Of a stretch of 64,000 bases of DNA, positions 32,705-45,600 are shown in pieces. The first letter of the stretch is position 1. The number at the start of each line of letters is the position of its first letter. The stretch is from Myoxocephalus aenaeus (lineage: Eukaryota; Chordata; Actinopteri; Perciformes; Cottidae), in NCBI GenBank assembly GCA_038501785.1, contig JBAMJR010000003.1:3507501-3571500 (forward strand), read 5' to 3'. Below the pieces are notes generated by a model, which worked only from the letters and a program-made list of their open reading frames with translations, had not been told where the DNA came from and searched no databases. The position numbers and the translations under genes were made by a program.

Positions 32705-35700
32705 ATGGCCACAGACTGGTTGGGCAGTGTTGTGTCTATTAACTGCGGGCTGACGTTGGGCGTTTATCAGGGAGAGGTGTCGTCTGTCGATCACGCCAGC
32801 CAGACCGTCTCGCTGAGACAGCCCTATCACAACGGGGTCAGATGCCCTCTTCCCGAGGTCACGTTCAGGTAAGAAAGAAGAAGGATGCGCACATTTTTGT
32901 CTCGATTCGTGCATCAACAGACCACACACACGGATTCAATCAATCCCCCTTCGGCAACGTTGAAGGCTTTACAAGCCTCTAATGTTTGCGTTCAGTCATG
33001 AATCGGATTTATAAATATTATTATTATTATATTTTAGTGTCAAAAGTCGTTAAAAGGTCTAAATGACACTTGGAAAAAGGGCTGATGAACAAATGATCCT
33101 TTTTAATGCACGTTAGATATAGTAAAACAACTTATTATCATTACAAGACTGTGCTTTTGTGACCATTTCTTTTGTTGTTTTATTTTTTTTACTTAAAATT
33201 CTTCTAGGATGAAAACAGATATTTCACTATTTGTACTTTTTGATTCAGGTCCAGCTCTAGATGCAGATTTAGATACCAATTTATTTTGACCAAATGTTCA
33301 GGATTGTGCAGCTTTGTTGGAGGTATTTCAATGAAACCCTTATTATTTTTTTCTATGCGAGTGCCCTTTTCCACCAGCCGTGTCTGATTGTTGTATGCTG
33401 ACTGAAAATTGAATTGCAGTTTGAGCTCGAAGTGATCTCAGTCATTTTGTCTTCTTTAGTGCCATTGATATCAAGGAGTTGAAGTTCCTAGATGTCCAGC
33501 ATACCATCAACAAGCCCAGCACCGGCCAGGGAGCTGCAACAGAATCCAGCGCCATACCTTCAGCACGCCATGGTCAGAGTAACAGAGTCGCTCTCCCTCA
33601 TGTGACAAGCAGCGGCTCCCACTCCAGCACTGCACCAATCACCATCCTCCGTAGAGGTAGGCAGATGGGTGAGCCTGGCTTCCATCACCCTTCGTGGTCT
33701 TTGATAGAAAATACTGACATTAGAGTTTTATAATGCTGAATAATTAGTGACAGTGTAGAATGCTACACTCGTTCAAAAACCTCGTTCATCGGTAATCCCT
33801 TTAATTTCAACCAAGACAATTGAATTGTTTGACATCGCGTGCGTAATGTTTTGGCGTTCTAATGAGTAATGGATACACAAAGTTGGCTAACAGCATCAGC
33901 GGCAGGTAACAGAATCAGGTGTTGTCCCGAAGCCCGCAACAAGGCAGGTGCTACAACACGTACACACTGTCATAGTAGAGCATGATTGTGCAGTGGAATA
34001 AGCTATTTTTAGAAAATGTTCCAAAAATATTAAGACGGTTTGACACACCCAGGTAAAGGAAAACCCCGTTTATTTAAAGATTTTGCTTATTCACCGTGTA
34101 GCTGCATTTCCTAGTTCTTAAATTACAGTTCTATTGTTGCAAAGTTCTTAATAGGGAGTTGTGTGTTGTGTTGCAAGAATTTTCCACAGCGATGGCCAAA
34201 CAGAACATAGATATTGTTCATTGACAGAAGGAAATGTGACGCACAGCAGTGTCACAATTTACCCAACTCCTTTTAGAAATTTCAGAACGTTTGCAAACGA
34301 AGACGGGCTGAAAATGTAAAGTCACTCCACGTCAATGTTTTTGATTATCCAATAGACGTGCGTGGTGTTTTCTAGTCCCCAATGGGAAGGAAGTAAATTT
34401 TCCCAGACAGATCGGATAATTTTTGAGACGTCGTCAACAACCTCTCACGATTCATACTCCAGTGCCACTAAAATGGGGATGATTGTAAATCTCAGAAAAC
34501 GATTAAAACCCAACAGGACAGCGGTTTGGTTCTCCATACTTTTTTTTACTTCCCCAGCGACTATGAATGTGGCTGCCAGCTGCCCAAGATCATGAGTTTC
34601 TTCTGAAGAAATGCATCTTTAAAAATGGGTCACAAATATGTGATTTCATCACATTACTTCTCGGTTATTTTCTAAAATAAGTAGGAATTGTAGATTTTTA
34701 AAAAGAGTTCTAAAATCAAGGGTAAATTATGATCTGTATGGGGATATTTTCCGGCCTCCAATTCGGTGCGACAGTACCAGGGTTTATATATATTGCCCGT
34801 GTTCATGGTAATAAAGGAACATGTCACACAGTGCAACATTGTGGCTCATTGATGTGTTAAAAACGATGTTTCCCCGACGGGAAGTATTACAGAATGAATG
34901 GTTGAATTATAATTGTTGCACATAGGAAACATTGATATTGAACAGTTTAATTAATATTGCACATACTTGAATTGTCAGTTTTCGATAATTGTGTGACGGC
35001 AGCAGGAAGGAAGGACCTCGCCTGTCCCTGAAGGAGCTGTTTATATAACCTGCATGAAAGTACACGGTAAATCGCAACAAGTTGAGTTATTGGTAAAATA
35101 ATATATTTGCTCGCTTTAATATCAAAATGAAAATCAATGGTTGATGAATAAATCAGATGTGTAATATAATCTCTGATTTGATGTTTTTATGTTCCGTCTT
35201 TAATCCTTAATGTTTGAGTAAATGTAATTTGCCCATGTGCCGTCCACTTTGTTTGCTTCCACTAGTAACCGCGTGTTTAACGTCATGTTGCTATGAATTG
35301 TGGGTAATTCCCTTTTTACGGAAAGGGCTCATAAAGTGCTCAAAATGTCTGCCCTCAAACGCTTAACGAGTTGACAGCGGGACAGAACTAAACCCTCACG
35401 GACTTTGCGGGAATGTGCATCAGAGTCCGTGAGTGTGGAGATTGGGTCATAGTTGTTTTTACTTTTCAACCGCAGCCAAGCAATGTCGTGCAACACAGCG
35501 GGCCTAGCCAAAACATTCTGCCATTGTGAAGCTTATATTATTGTTGATATTGGAGCTCGGGCTGTGTCGCAAAGGGGTTGATTCTTCTCCGTAGTAATGG
35601 TTGTGGTTTGTCGTGTTGACAAGCTGGTTTCTTGTCATTAGTGGTGATGAGGGTGACAACATGTGACCGCTGTTCCTCCTCTGGTAGAGAGTCATTTGAG

Positions 35701-36598
35701 AATGTAATACGAGTCATCTGTAGCTGTCTTTGTAACAATGACTCTAATTTCTAAATTAAGAGGCTGTATCATGTCATGCTTTTTGATATTTTTGTTGTCA
35801 GATATTTTTGTTGTATTCTAACTGAGTGAAAAGTTGTTATATCTTCAATTGAACATAGTTTTGCTATTATTATGGCAGCAATTTGTTTTGGTTAAGTTGA
35901 TAGAAATCAACCTCTAAATAACCATTAAATATGATGAATGCCGTCACAAAGGGATACAGAAAATGCTCATCATTGTCCCCGTCCACACGCTGTAAACATC
36001 AGAATGTGTTGCTGAACCTCCCTGATTTAGATAAAGCCTAAAAACAGCATTTTCTTCTCGTCAGCAGGAAGTCTGTTTGTACAGCGCCGTGGCCTCTGCC
36101 AGAATCCGTGAAAGCCGGTTCACTTTCCCACCCGGGATCACCAAACAATGGAGGGGTCAGAGGTCAATAGCATCGGCTATAATAGACGCTGCGTAATGTT
36201 CTTTAGCCGGGTTGTAAAAATGACCTCTGCCTCGGTGCGTTTCCTGTGCATGGAAGACAGAGCTAGCACAAAAGATCTTTTTTTTTCTTCTTCTTTTTAT
36301 TTGTTTGTTTTCTATGAAAATAAATATTGCGCTATTGTTTGTTTGGCTCATAGCTATTGACTCCCTGCGTGTCACTCGTTCCTATACAGAAGCTTGAGCA
36401 TGGGACCAAACGCCGTCCTGCTATGACCCCCCCCCCCCCCCCCCCCCCCCCCTCCTCAGATTCCCATAGCGTGCTAACGGCTCGTACCAAAGTTCCTCTT
36501 TACAATATGTGTGTGACTAAGATCAATAAACATTCCCCCTCCCGCCCTGTGTCTGCTCCTAAAGAGGAGGTTATGCAAAAGCCAGGGCTTCGTGCCTC

Positions 36599-36638
<40 letters not shown>

Positions 36639-39600
36639 CTCTCTCGCTCTCGCTCTCCACCGGAAACCCCCCCCCCCTCCCACTCCCCACTCCCTGACAG
36701 GAAGCCATGTTGTCCCAGTGATTTTTGGAAGGCAAAGAAAAGCGATACCAATTGTGGAAGCAATGTTTACCTTTTTTGTGTGTGTGTTTTTTTTTTTCTT
36801 CTTTTTTTAATCTCCAGCTCTCAGGCTGGTGGCAGGGGAGCTAATGCCCAAATTGCATGGGGCCAAAGGGCTGAGTGGCCTGGGCAGGGCCGGTCCTTTC
36901 ACACGCAATGCCATGCTCCCAAGAAGCCCCCCGGCCACATTAAAGCGTTGCTTATCCAAGATCGCGGATTCCAGAAATGGTTCTCTGAATATCTGCCGTT
37001 TATCTTTCTGGGAGAGTAGGATGGGAATTTAGAAACCGCTTTTGTGAATGAGGTGGAGTGGAATTCCAATCAGACCCAAGCAGATCTCATTAAAAAAGGG
37101 CATTTTGGAAGAGGACCATAAGACTTTGCCCTTGGAAATCGTTACCATAACCAGCATTCTACTGCTTATATATGGAGTGAAATTATGTGCAGATTAGTGT
37201 ATTTTTTTTTCTTCTCTTTTTTTTCCTATAAATCGCTGCTTCAGATTTCTTGTAAACCATTATGGTATATGTTTGTTAGAAAGTTTTGGTCTGTGCATCC
37301 ATGTTTTATTCAGCTTCACACTCATGCAACTCCACACTAAGAGCTTCCCAGTATGCGTACAAACCTCCACCATTAAGCTCAGAGCAACTCTCCTCCCACT
37401 GCCATCTCTGACTGGATGGTAATCGGACACAAAGTTGTTATCCCCAGAAGTCCCTTTGGTCTGGCATTTGCATGCATTTACCCTCCTTTAGCCTGTAGCT
37501 TTGACTCTTTGTATGCAAACCCGTATCGGCTGATTTTCTCTTTTCTTGATGGTTACTTCGACTCCGCAGTGACATCACAGGACTCTGACGGCTTGAGTGG
37601 TGCGTTTTCTAGCCCTGGAGCTGCTGTGGAAAAAGCACTGTAATTTATTTGAAATTTGAATGTCAAATGTTGAGTCAGCAGTTGGGAGATGGCTTTTGAA
37701 ATGGCCCCTAAGTTGAGCGCTGTGTTTTCAAAGTGTATGTATTCAACGGTACAGTGTCACCAAAGCCCAATATTCCTGGCTGTGGACCTGTGTACTAATT
37801 TGCGGCGGCAAGTTTGTCGTAACGGAAATCCGCGAACTTCACTTTCCGTCTCCCCGCTTGTTATTCATTGGCCTGTTTGACTTGGAGCTCTGCCCGGTTC
37901 ATTCAGATTTTCTGATCCGTAGCCTGACAAAACACTTCCTTGTAAATAAAGACATTGTTAGCGTGTGCTAATAAAGTCGCTGGCTTTCGTCCCTGTTCAC
38001 ACAGGTGAACGCACCAACCCACCACCCTTCTCTCCAAAAAAAAAACACGCTGTTTTTTTTTCTCGCTCAGTAAATTACTTCTGAATACCAGTGCACTTGT
38101 ATTTAGAGGGGAGTGAAACGCTTTAATTACGGTTTTTGGAAGGAAAAACAAATCAGTGCTGTCTGCATTGGTGGTTGTAAGGCCTCGTGATATTGAGTCG
38201 GTTAGTGGCTTGGTGTCGATACCAGTGTACTGTGACTGAGCCTCCCAGTATCTTGCGTGAGAGAGTCCAAAGTACCTTAGCTGTCACAGTGACAGTAGCG
38301 TGAGACTGTGCCTCTCTGTCTCCCGGTTAGCGTGAGAGCTCGGCGTGGTTGGGGTTGAAGGCCAGGTTTTTCCAGTTTTTCTTTTCATATTTTTTTTTTT
38401 TTTGTTCTCTGTTCGTTTAAGATTTGTTTTGTTGTTTTTCTTTTGCGCATACATGTATGTAAACTTCATTGTATGTTTTGTGCGCCTGCTGCGTTTTTTT
38501 TTTTTTGTTCTCGGCGGGTTAAAGTAACCAAACCGAGAGGAGGATAAGAAAAGTTACCAGACCGAGCTACGTGAAAACAAAAGGCGCCGCGAGCAATCGA
38601 GACAGTTTGAAAGTGCTGAGCGTTGGAACTTATTGTGTGTGTGTGGATCAGGACATGTGCGCCACGCTGATGTACAGCGCGTAGCTCCTTTCAGAAGCGA
38701 TTAGGATATGAGCTGAGCAGATATATGCTGATGTGAGCAGAGATATGGGAGGATTTATGGGTTATCTGTGTATTTTGGGTTTCAGATTAAATCCAAACTG
38801 GGCCCTCGTTACCCCGGATTGTACTTAAAATGTCTCTTTTTCTCTAAGGTGTCAATGTTTTCTGACAAATGCATCTTAAACTCAGGGATTTATTGAAATA
38901 TGCATTTTATAAAGGGGTTATAACATACATTTATGTAGCTTTACTAACTAAGAACTTCTCCTATAAAGAAACATTTAATGTAATGTGTTTCACTATATTG
39001 TCATTAATTAAGTTTATACACCAGCCTCCATTTACGGGTGCCCGCAGGGAGTTGTAGTAATTGACAAACGCATTACTCCGCTATATTGCTACCATATTCC
39101 CATGTTTATATGCTAAATAGGGGGACTTTAAGTAAGGTGTTGCCAAAATGTCTCCTTACATTTTTGGGCATCAATTCAACCCGTCTCTTCTTCGTATGAT
39201 ATCAGTAAGTAAACTTCAGTTACCGCTGGTTATTGTGGATAAATTCATGATTAAATGGTTGAAATCAAGACCACTTATCATTTTCTATTTTTGATTAGAT
39301 TATTGTAGGTCAACATTTCGTCCAGTAAGCAAAACATTTTTTTGGGGGGAATTAAATGTGCAATAATAATGTTGGTGGTTCAATTAAGCAGACTTATTCA
39401 ATAAACATTCAAATTAATATGGGTTTTTGTTGACACCAGAGTTTCTTCATTTATGAACTTAGCGCGTCAGTGCGATATTAAATCATTTCGGATGTGAGTA
39501 TTTGTACACTTGGATCACATCCAGCACCCTTGGGACGTGATCCAAGTGAATCTATTATTTTAGTTTTCTTTGTTTGCGAAGCATGACAAAACAGAGGTGG

Positions 39601-42600
39601 ACAAAATAAACATTGGGACGAATATTACATTACAAAGTGTAAAGGTGGGTCGATGACTGACTCGTGTCTCTTCGCTTGCATCTTCGTGTCTCCAGCCCCC
39701 GCGGGTTCCTCTAACAGCAGAGGGGCGGCGCAGGCCACGCAGAAGAAGAACAGCGCGAGGAACGGAGGCCCGACGAGGACGAGGGACGACGAGTGCTTCG
39801 GAGGCGGGACCGACGACAACATGGACGCGGACTTCGACTTTGAGGGGAACCTGGCTCTGTTCGACAAAGCCGCCGTCTTCTCCCAGATCGACGGGAGCGG
39901 CGGCCACGGCAACAGGGCACCGCATCACAACGCGCAGGGCGACCAGAAGCCTCTGTCCTACCGGCATGACGAGAATATCCTGGAGGCGAAGCCCGTCGTA
40001 TACCGGCAGATAACGGTGCCCCAGCAAGGGGGCAAAGAGTACTGCACCGGTGAGAACAAAGCGCACATGGGTCGGAGTTTATGTACTCGGGGTCTCTTGA
40101 TTCCTTTAGTTCAGTCAATATGGCAGCAACAGATATTGATCAGGTTTTAGGGCTGCCATGTTCAATTCTGTAGTTGTTCCTGATATGACCCATTAAAGAT
40201 AAGGGCTGTACAAAACAATAGTTATATAAACAAAAAGAAAGAACTCAAGTGATATTTTACATATTTCTTATTATAAGCAAACGCCATGAAAATTATTGAG
40301 TTAATGCAATCTCACATACACCGTCTTCCAGTGTTAAATACTCACTGGGGCACCAACAAATGCATCTTTTACCCCTGTTTGCATAACCTTTGCAATTAAA
40401 TACAGTGCCAGTCTGTTTAAAAAAAAACATACTATTATTTTTTGCTCGGAAATCCATTTTTTTTTTTACCCGTTTTTCCTTTTTTAGACGTTCGTTTTTA
40501 TTATATGTACCGATGGGTTTGCGATTGAATGTAACAGACGGGGTAGGGAACAGAAAGCACTGAGGGGCGGACCAACACACTGTTAGTTAATATTAAAAAC
40601 AGAAACGACAAACCTGCTGTTATTGACTTAATGGCCGATTTTATTTATTTTTATCAGTAACAATGCTAGTGTCTAAAAACAAGGTGTGTGCCAAGAAGAC
40701 TTTGTCCTTATGCAGTTTTGTATATATGATATGAAGAAAGAATAAAGTTGGCTGTTGTTCAGAGCGGGTCTTAAGGCTTTCATGGAGCCACGGACATTGT
40801 ATCAGGGAGCATGCCAGCTTTGTGAACACTCTGTTTGTTTTGGAAGGACTATATTTTATTTTCCCACTGTTTTTTAATCTTTGACCAAACACCGTTTGGA
40901 AGCACAGTTGCCGCTTTTGCCAAAAGTAGACTTAACATTTTTACAGACAATACTGTAAAGCGCTCAGTGAGGAATGTGCCGTAGCTCATTCTGCTGAACA
41001 CAATGAGGAATGCGTGATGAAGGGGGCGGGGGTCTCAGTGGCCAGAGAGAGGTCACCTTGGGGCAGGCTGACTGGAATCACAACCTCCTGACTTTTGACT
41101 CCACCCCCCGCTCCCCCTGTAATAGGTGGACAGAGACGATGAACCCGTCCTTTTATTACACTCCTGCTCACTCTAGGAACTTTGAGCGTTGCATAACTGG
41201 TTCACACACGCATAAGATAAGTTAATGGCATGCTAACACACGCCGTAGGAACAGTGGAGGGTGGTGTCGGGAAGAAACGGTGCTGAGTCGTACAGTGTGT
41301 GAGTGAATAGGTGTCGCTAGAGCAGAGGTGGGCAAACTACGGCCCGCGGGCCGGATACGGCCCGCCGAGTATTAATATACGGCCCGCCGAGTATTATAAT
41401 TATTATAACATTAAAAAAATATATTAAAAAAAAGTTTTTTATTTTAAATAATTATAAGTTATAGTAAAGACCGCTGTAGCGCTTCTCCGTTCCCAAGTTC
41501 AGTTTCCCGAAGCACGATGACCACAACAGACCAGCGTTGATGTTTCTTCATGCTTATTTATTGCACAGCGCTCTTTTAGGCTTTCCGTGTGTGCAGCGGC
41601 TGTCATTCAGACGCTGTTGTGGGACTACGGATAATATTATGAACCCAGACACCACGGAGTTTGATGTTCCGACGTATGTGGAGTTTACACAACAAGTATA
41701 AAGCAGAACTGGTGGTTATTTCCAAGGTGGATGGCAGAATCGGTATCCGTTTTACGGAGATAAGACCGGCGCAGTTCCTGGAGGAGTCGGAGAAATTCAC
41801 CGAGCTGTGTGCGGCTACGGATAATATTATGAACCCAAACACGAGGGTGTTTCATGTTCCGACATGTTTGGGACTTCCACAACAAGTATAAAGCAAAACT
41901 AGTGGTTATTTATTCCATAATCGATACCGGAAAAGACAGCTCTTTTTCACGGAGAGACCCGACGGCGATAAGCCACGCCCCCTTTGTCAAACACTCTACA
42001 TCCATCTGATACTGGCCCGGCCCGTCTGTCAAATTTTTTAATTCAATGTGGCCCCTGAGCCAAAAAGTTTGCCCACCCCTGCGCTAGAGGGATCAAACTC
42101 CACCGGTGTCTGGTCTCTAGATAAGGTAGTGTGCACGGCCACGGTGGAGTGAGTTTGGGAAGTTATTTCTCTGGTGAAATCTCTCTCTCTCTCTCTCTTT
42201 CCCCTGAACAATAATAGAAGAAGGATGACGGGGAAACGAGTGTCGCCAGGCTGTCCGTCTGCCCGCGTGACACCGACCCCGAGCTGCCGTCCGCCATTCT
42301 GCAGACGGCCTCCTCTTCTTACCGAGCAGGCAGATCTGCTTCCCAGGGCTGTCATCATAATCCCCGTCCTCTGCACTCTGTAATTAGCGTGCCGCCGCAC
42401 ATCCTTACATAAACAGCACCTCTGAAGCAGGAAGAAACCGCAGCGCTCTTGAACCGGGAGTCTTTGCCAGTAAACAGATAAGTCAACCGTATGAGAACAG
42501 AGAAAGAACAACAAAGTTGCCCGCCTGTGTGCGAGGGTTGCCATAGCGCGCTGGCATGGGTGTTTGACAGGCCTGTTTCTGTAGACTATTGTTAATTGTG

Positions 42601-45600
42601 TCAAGAATCTCTGCAGTCTGTGTAAGTTTAGTTCCGCTATTGTCTTTCTGTGTGATTGACTCCAGCTGTGCGGAGCAAAACAAGCCAGGCACAAACTGCA
42701 ATCAAGCCAACGGTCAGCTGGTTTTCCTAGTTTTCTGTTATTTATTTATTTATATATGCCGTATCGCTTTGGAGAAAGCAGGATGCAAAAGAAATGCGTG
42801 TCATCACGATATATTTTAACCTACATGACCCAGTGACCTCGGGATGGATGCGAGCGTTGATCTTCTCCTGAAACCTGCATGCTGTCGGGGAAAGAAGGCG
42901 AGCGCGGGGACGCGACGCGTTTTAACTTTCAAGCTGCAGTTCAGACGTTCTGATCCGCAGACCTTCATATTCATTTTGAACCCAAGTCGGGGCCTCGCTC
43001 GCTACAAAGTTCTTAAAATCCAGAGATCGACAGTGTGCAGGATTTTCACGCGATGACGGCCTAAAACGTAATTTGATAAAGTAAAAGACTCTTTCCACCA
43101 TGTGGTTACAACCCCAGAACTGCAAGAATCATGCAAGTACACCCACTTCATTAAACATGCTGAACTGCTTCAAGTGCCACAAAGAAAACAGTATTTTCTT
43201 TATTTTTTTTATCAACATTTCTATTTATGGGCAGAGGTGCCAAGATGAGACAGGAGAGGCTGTGCTGACGTCGGAGGGGGAGTTCCTCGTCGTTGTTGAC
43301 ACGAGCAGCGGCGTCTAAGACTAATCTAAAGAGGCAAACTTTACAAACAGAATATCCAATGAGATGCAGTGTGTTGCATGGTTTAATTGATAAGTGCCTT
43401 GAGCAAACCCCCACTGATATGACCAAAATGGGGAAGAAAATGAATCTCACAGATTACCACATTAAGCTGCTTTTCTGTGACCTTCATCTCGCGACCTCCT
43501 CCTCCTCCTCAGAGTGCAGGTCGACATCGTTCCGGAGAGGAATGGATCAGCCTCGTCTAACCCGCCCTCACTCAGCGCCGGCCTCAGTCACACATGGCCC
43601 GCATCCAGCCGGCGTGTATTGCTTTCAGTGCCGTCAGCTCCTTTTGTCCCGCTTGAAGGATTGCTTCCAGCTCAGTTTATTTTAGCGCTGCCGCATACTC
43701 ACGGCTACCCGGTTCAGCTAGTTGACTGGTGAGTTTTTTGTTTTTGCACCACATCGAGAGTGTGTGTGAGTGTGAGGGAGGGAGGAGGAGGAGGAGGAGA
43801 TGGCGTGCGTACGCTGAAGGCTTTTTGTAGCAGCGACTTCAGCGAGAGAGTTATTACCTGGCATGATGGTTGAAAAGCAATCGGTGCACACAAGTGCAAC
43901 TCCCACTTCCTCGGAGCGCTACACTGGAAGGCAGCGGTTTGCATGACAAGAAGCAGTTGAGTCTTCCTTTATTGCTCACGTGAGGATCGGCATTTCTGTC
44001 GTGTATTAGCAGTCTTTGTGCGGTATCAATAAAAGAATAGCGGGAGGGGAAGCCGGGGCCGACCTGAAGATAAGCAAGAATGAACGCCAGTCACGGCATG
44101 AGTCTGTTTCTAAGTAATTATCCCGCGTGCGGAGGGGGGTGTGCGTGTGCCGGGGTGAAACGTTGCCTCGTTGTGCAAACACTCGTGCTCGCCGACGAGG
44201 CCACCGCGTTCTCAGCTACCAGGCCAGAGATCCGTAGGAGGGCAATAAGGACTTAACTGCCTCCCAGCCGCTTCATTTATCAAAGGGATCCTGAGCCCTG
44301 CAGTCCCCCGCAGCTTGACTTTCATTACCCTTCTGATCTGCCACGGGCAATAGGCAGCCAGGGATTAGCAAAAAAGGCTCTTTTTTTAAAGGTTTCCGCA
44401 CACTTCAGTTTGTACAGTGATAATACAGTAGTTTAAAAAATAATAACAATAAATAAAAGTGCACAGGTGAGAGCAATTCTGACAAGGTTAGGTGACAATA
44501 AAGGGATTGAAGCGAGTTTTCTTCTCAAAAGAAAGATGGTTTCCATAAGAGAGGTGAAAAACGAGCTTGACGTGGCCGATCGTTCCTCTGTCACTGTCAT
44601 TTTTCTCCAGTGAGCACTCAGCCAATAGCAAGGCTGTGTACAACTAAAGGGTAGTTTTTTTAAAGTGGCGTGTGTTTGTGTGTTGTCATGTTTGTCGGGC
44701 ATGGATAACTCCGTAGTGGAAGCCTTGCTCCCCCGTTGCCAAATGGACTTGGTCTACGCCAGCGAGAAACATTTCTCTGAATTGTCTGTAATAAGGAAAA
44801 AAAATAAAGGAGACGTCAACTCCACCTCCACCAAACTCTCCTAACCATCCAAATGTGCTCTTACCAGGTGTTCTGAAGGATGAATCCCACTTGATCATAT
44901 GTTGGAGGCCAATTATCCGCATAGGTTACGCTCCCTAAACGCTGTATAAGAGCAGTTAGACTCTATGCAAATACTCAAGCACATACCCAAGACCTGAAAG
45001 AAATGCCTGTTGGAGGAAGAGCTTCTGCAGCACTGACATTGAGGTTCTGTTAAAGTAAAGATGAGATTTTCTAGAGGGTCAGTACCGGTGTTGCAGGGAA
45101 ATCAAAAAGCATGAGAGAGCAGTATATAAGCTCTTCAGAAGCCGAACAAAGGCTTTATTATCCAAGGGTTAGAGTCTTAATTGGACCAATATAATTATAA
45201 TTACAAAAATGGATATGTTTTGAATTAAAAACGTCCTTGAGTTGGACATGCAATTTCTCGACCACCAAGCAAAAATATACAAAATCATGTTATCGCCATA
45301 TGTTTAGTCCTCTCCCATCTCTCACCACGAGCTGTTGGGATACAGGTGCAGGTGTTCACACACACACACACACACACACACACTATGATGTGTGTCCCCT
45401 TTGCTGTCACGCCAACATGCCGCATGTTTTGACTGAGACTGCAGCTGACGTGGGGGGGGTCCACCCAGAGCTCCGGTCCGACGCCGGTGGGACGGTGCGT
45501 GTGAACTCGGGACCCCGCGGGGAATGGGCGTCTCACTCCGGCTGCCTCGCGTTTGTCATGTTTTGTAAAGGCTGCCAATCGGCCCTTTGTTGCAGCAGAC

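Larger units (their letters stand above)
33657..39695 (+). other. edc3: edc3 large third intron
   Basis: A 6.0-kb intron with a 26-base C run (36,427-36,452), a (CT)n tract (36,600-36,656), poly-T runs and a 12-bp perfect inverted repeat (39,507-39,548). I searched it by eye for the linker exon expected from the human protein and found none with good splice sites. Confidence 0.6.

Noticed and set aside
36357..37019. 220-codon frame in edc3 intron 3 as the missing linker exon
   Set aside because: It runs through poly-C and (CT)n tracts and shows no similarity to the expected EDC3 linker.
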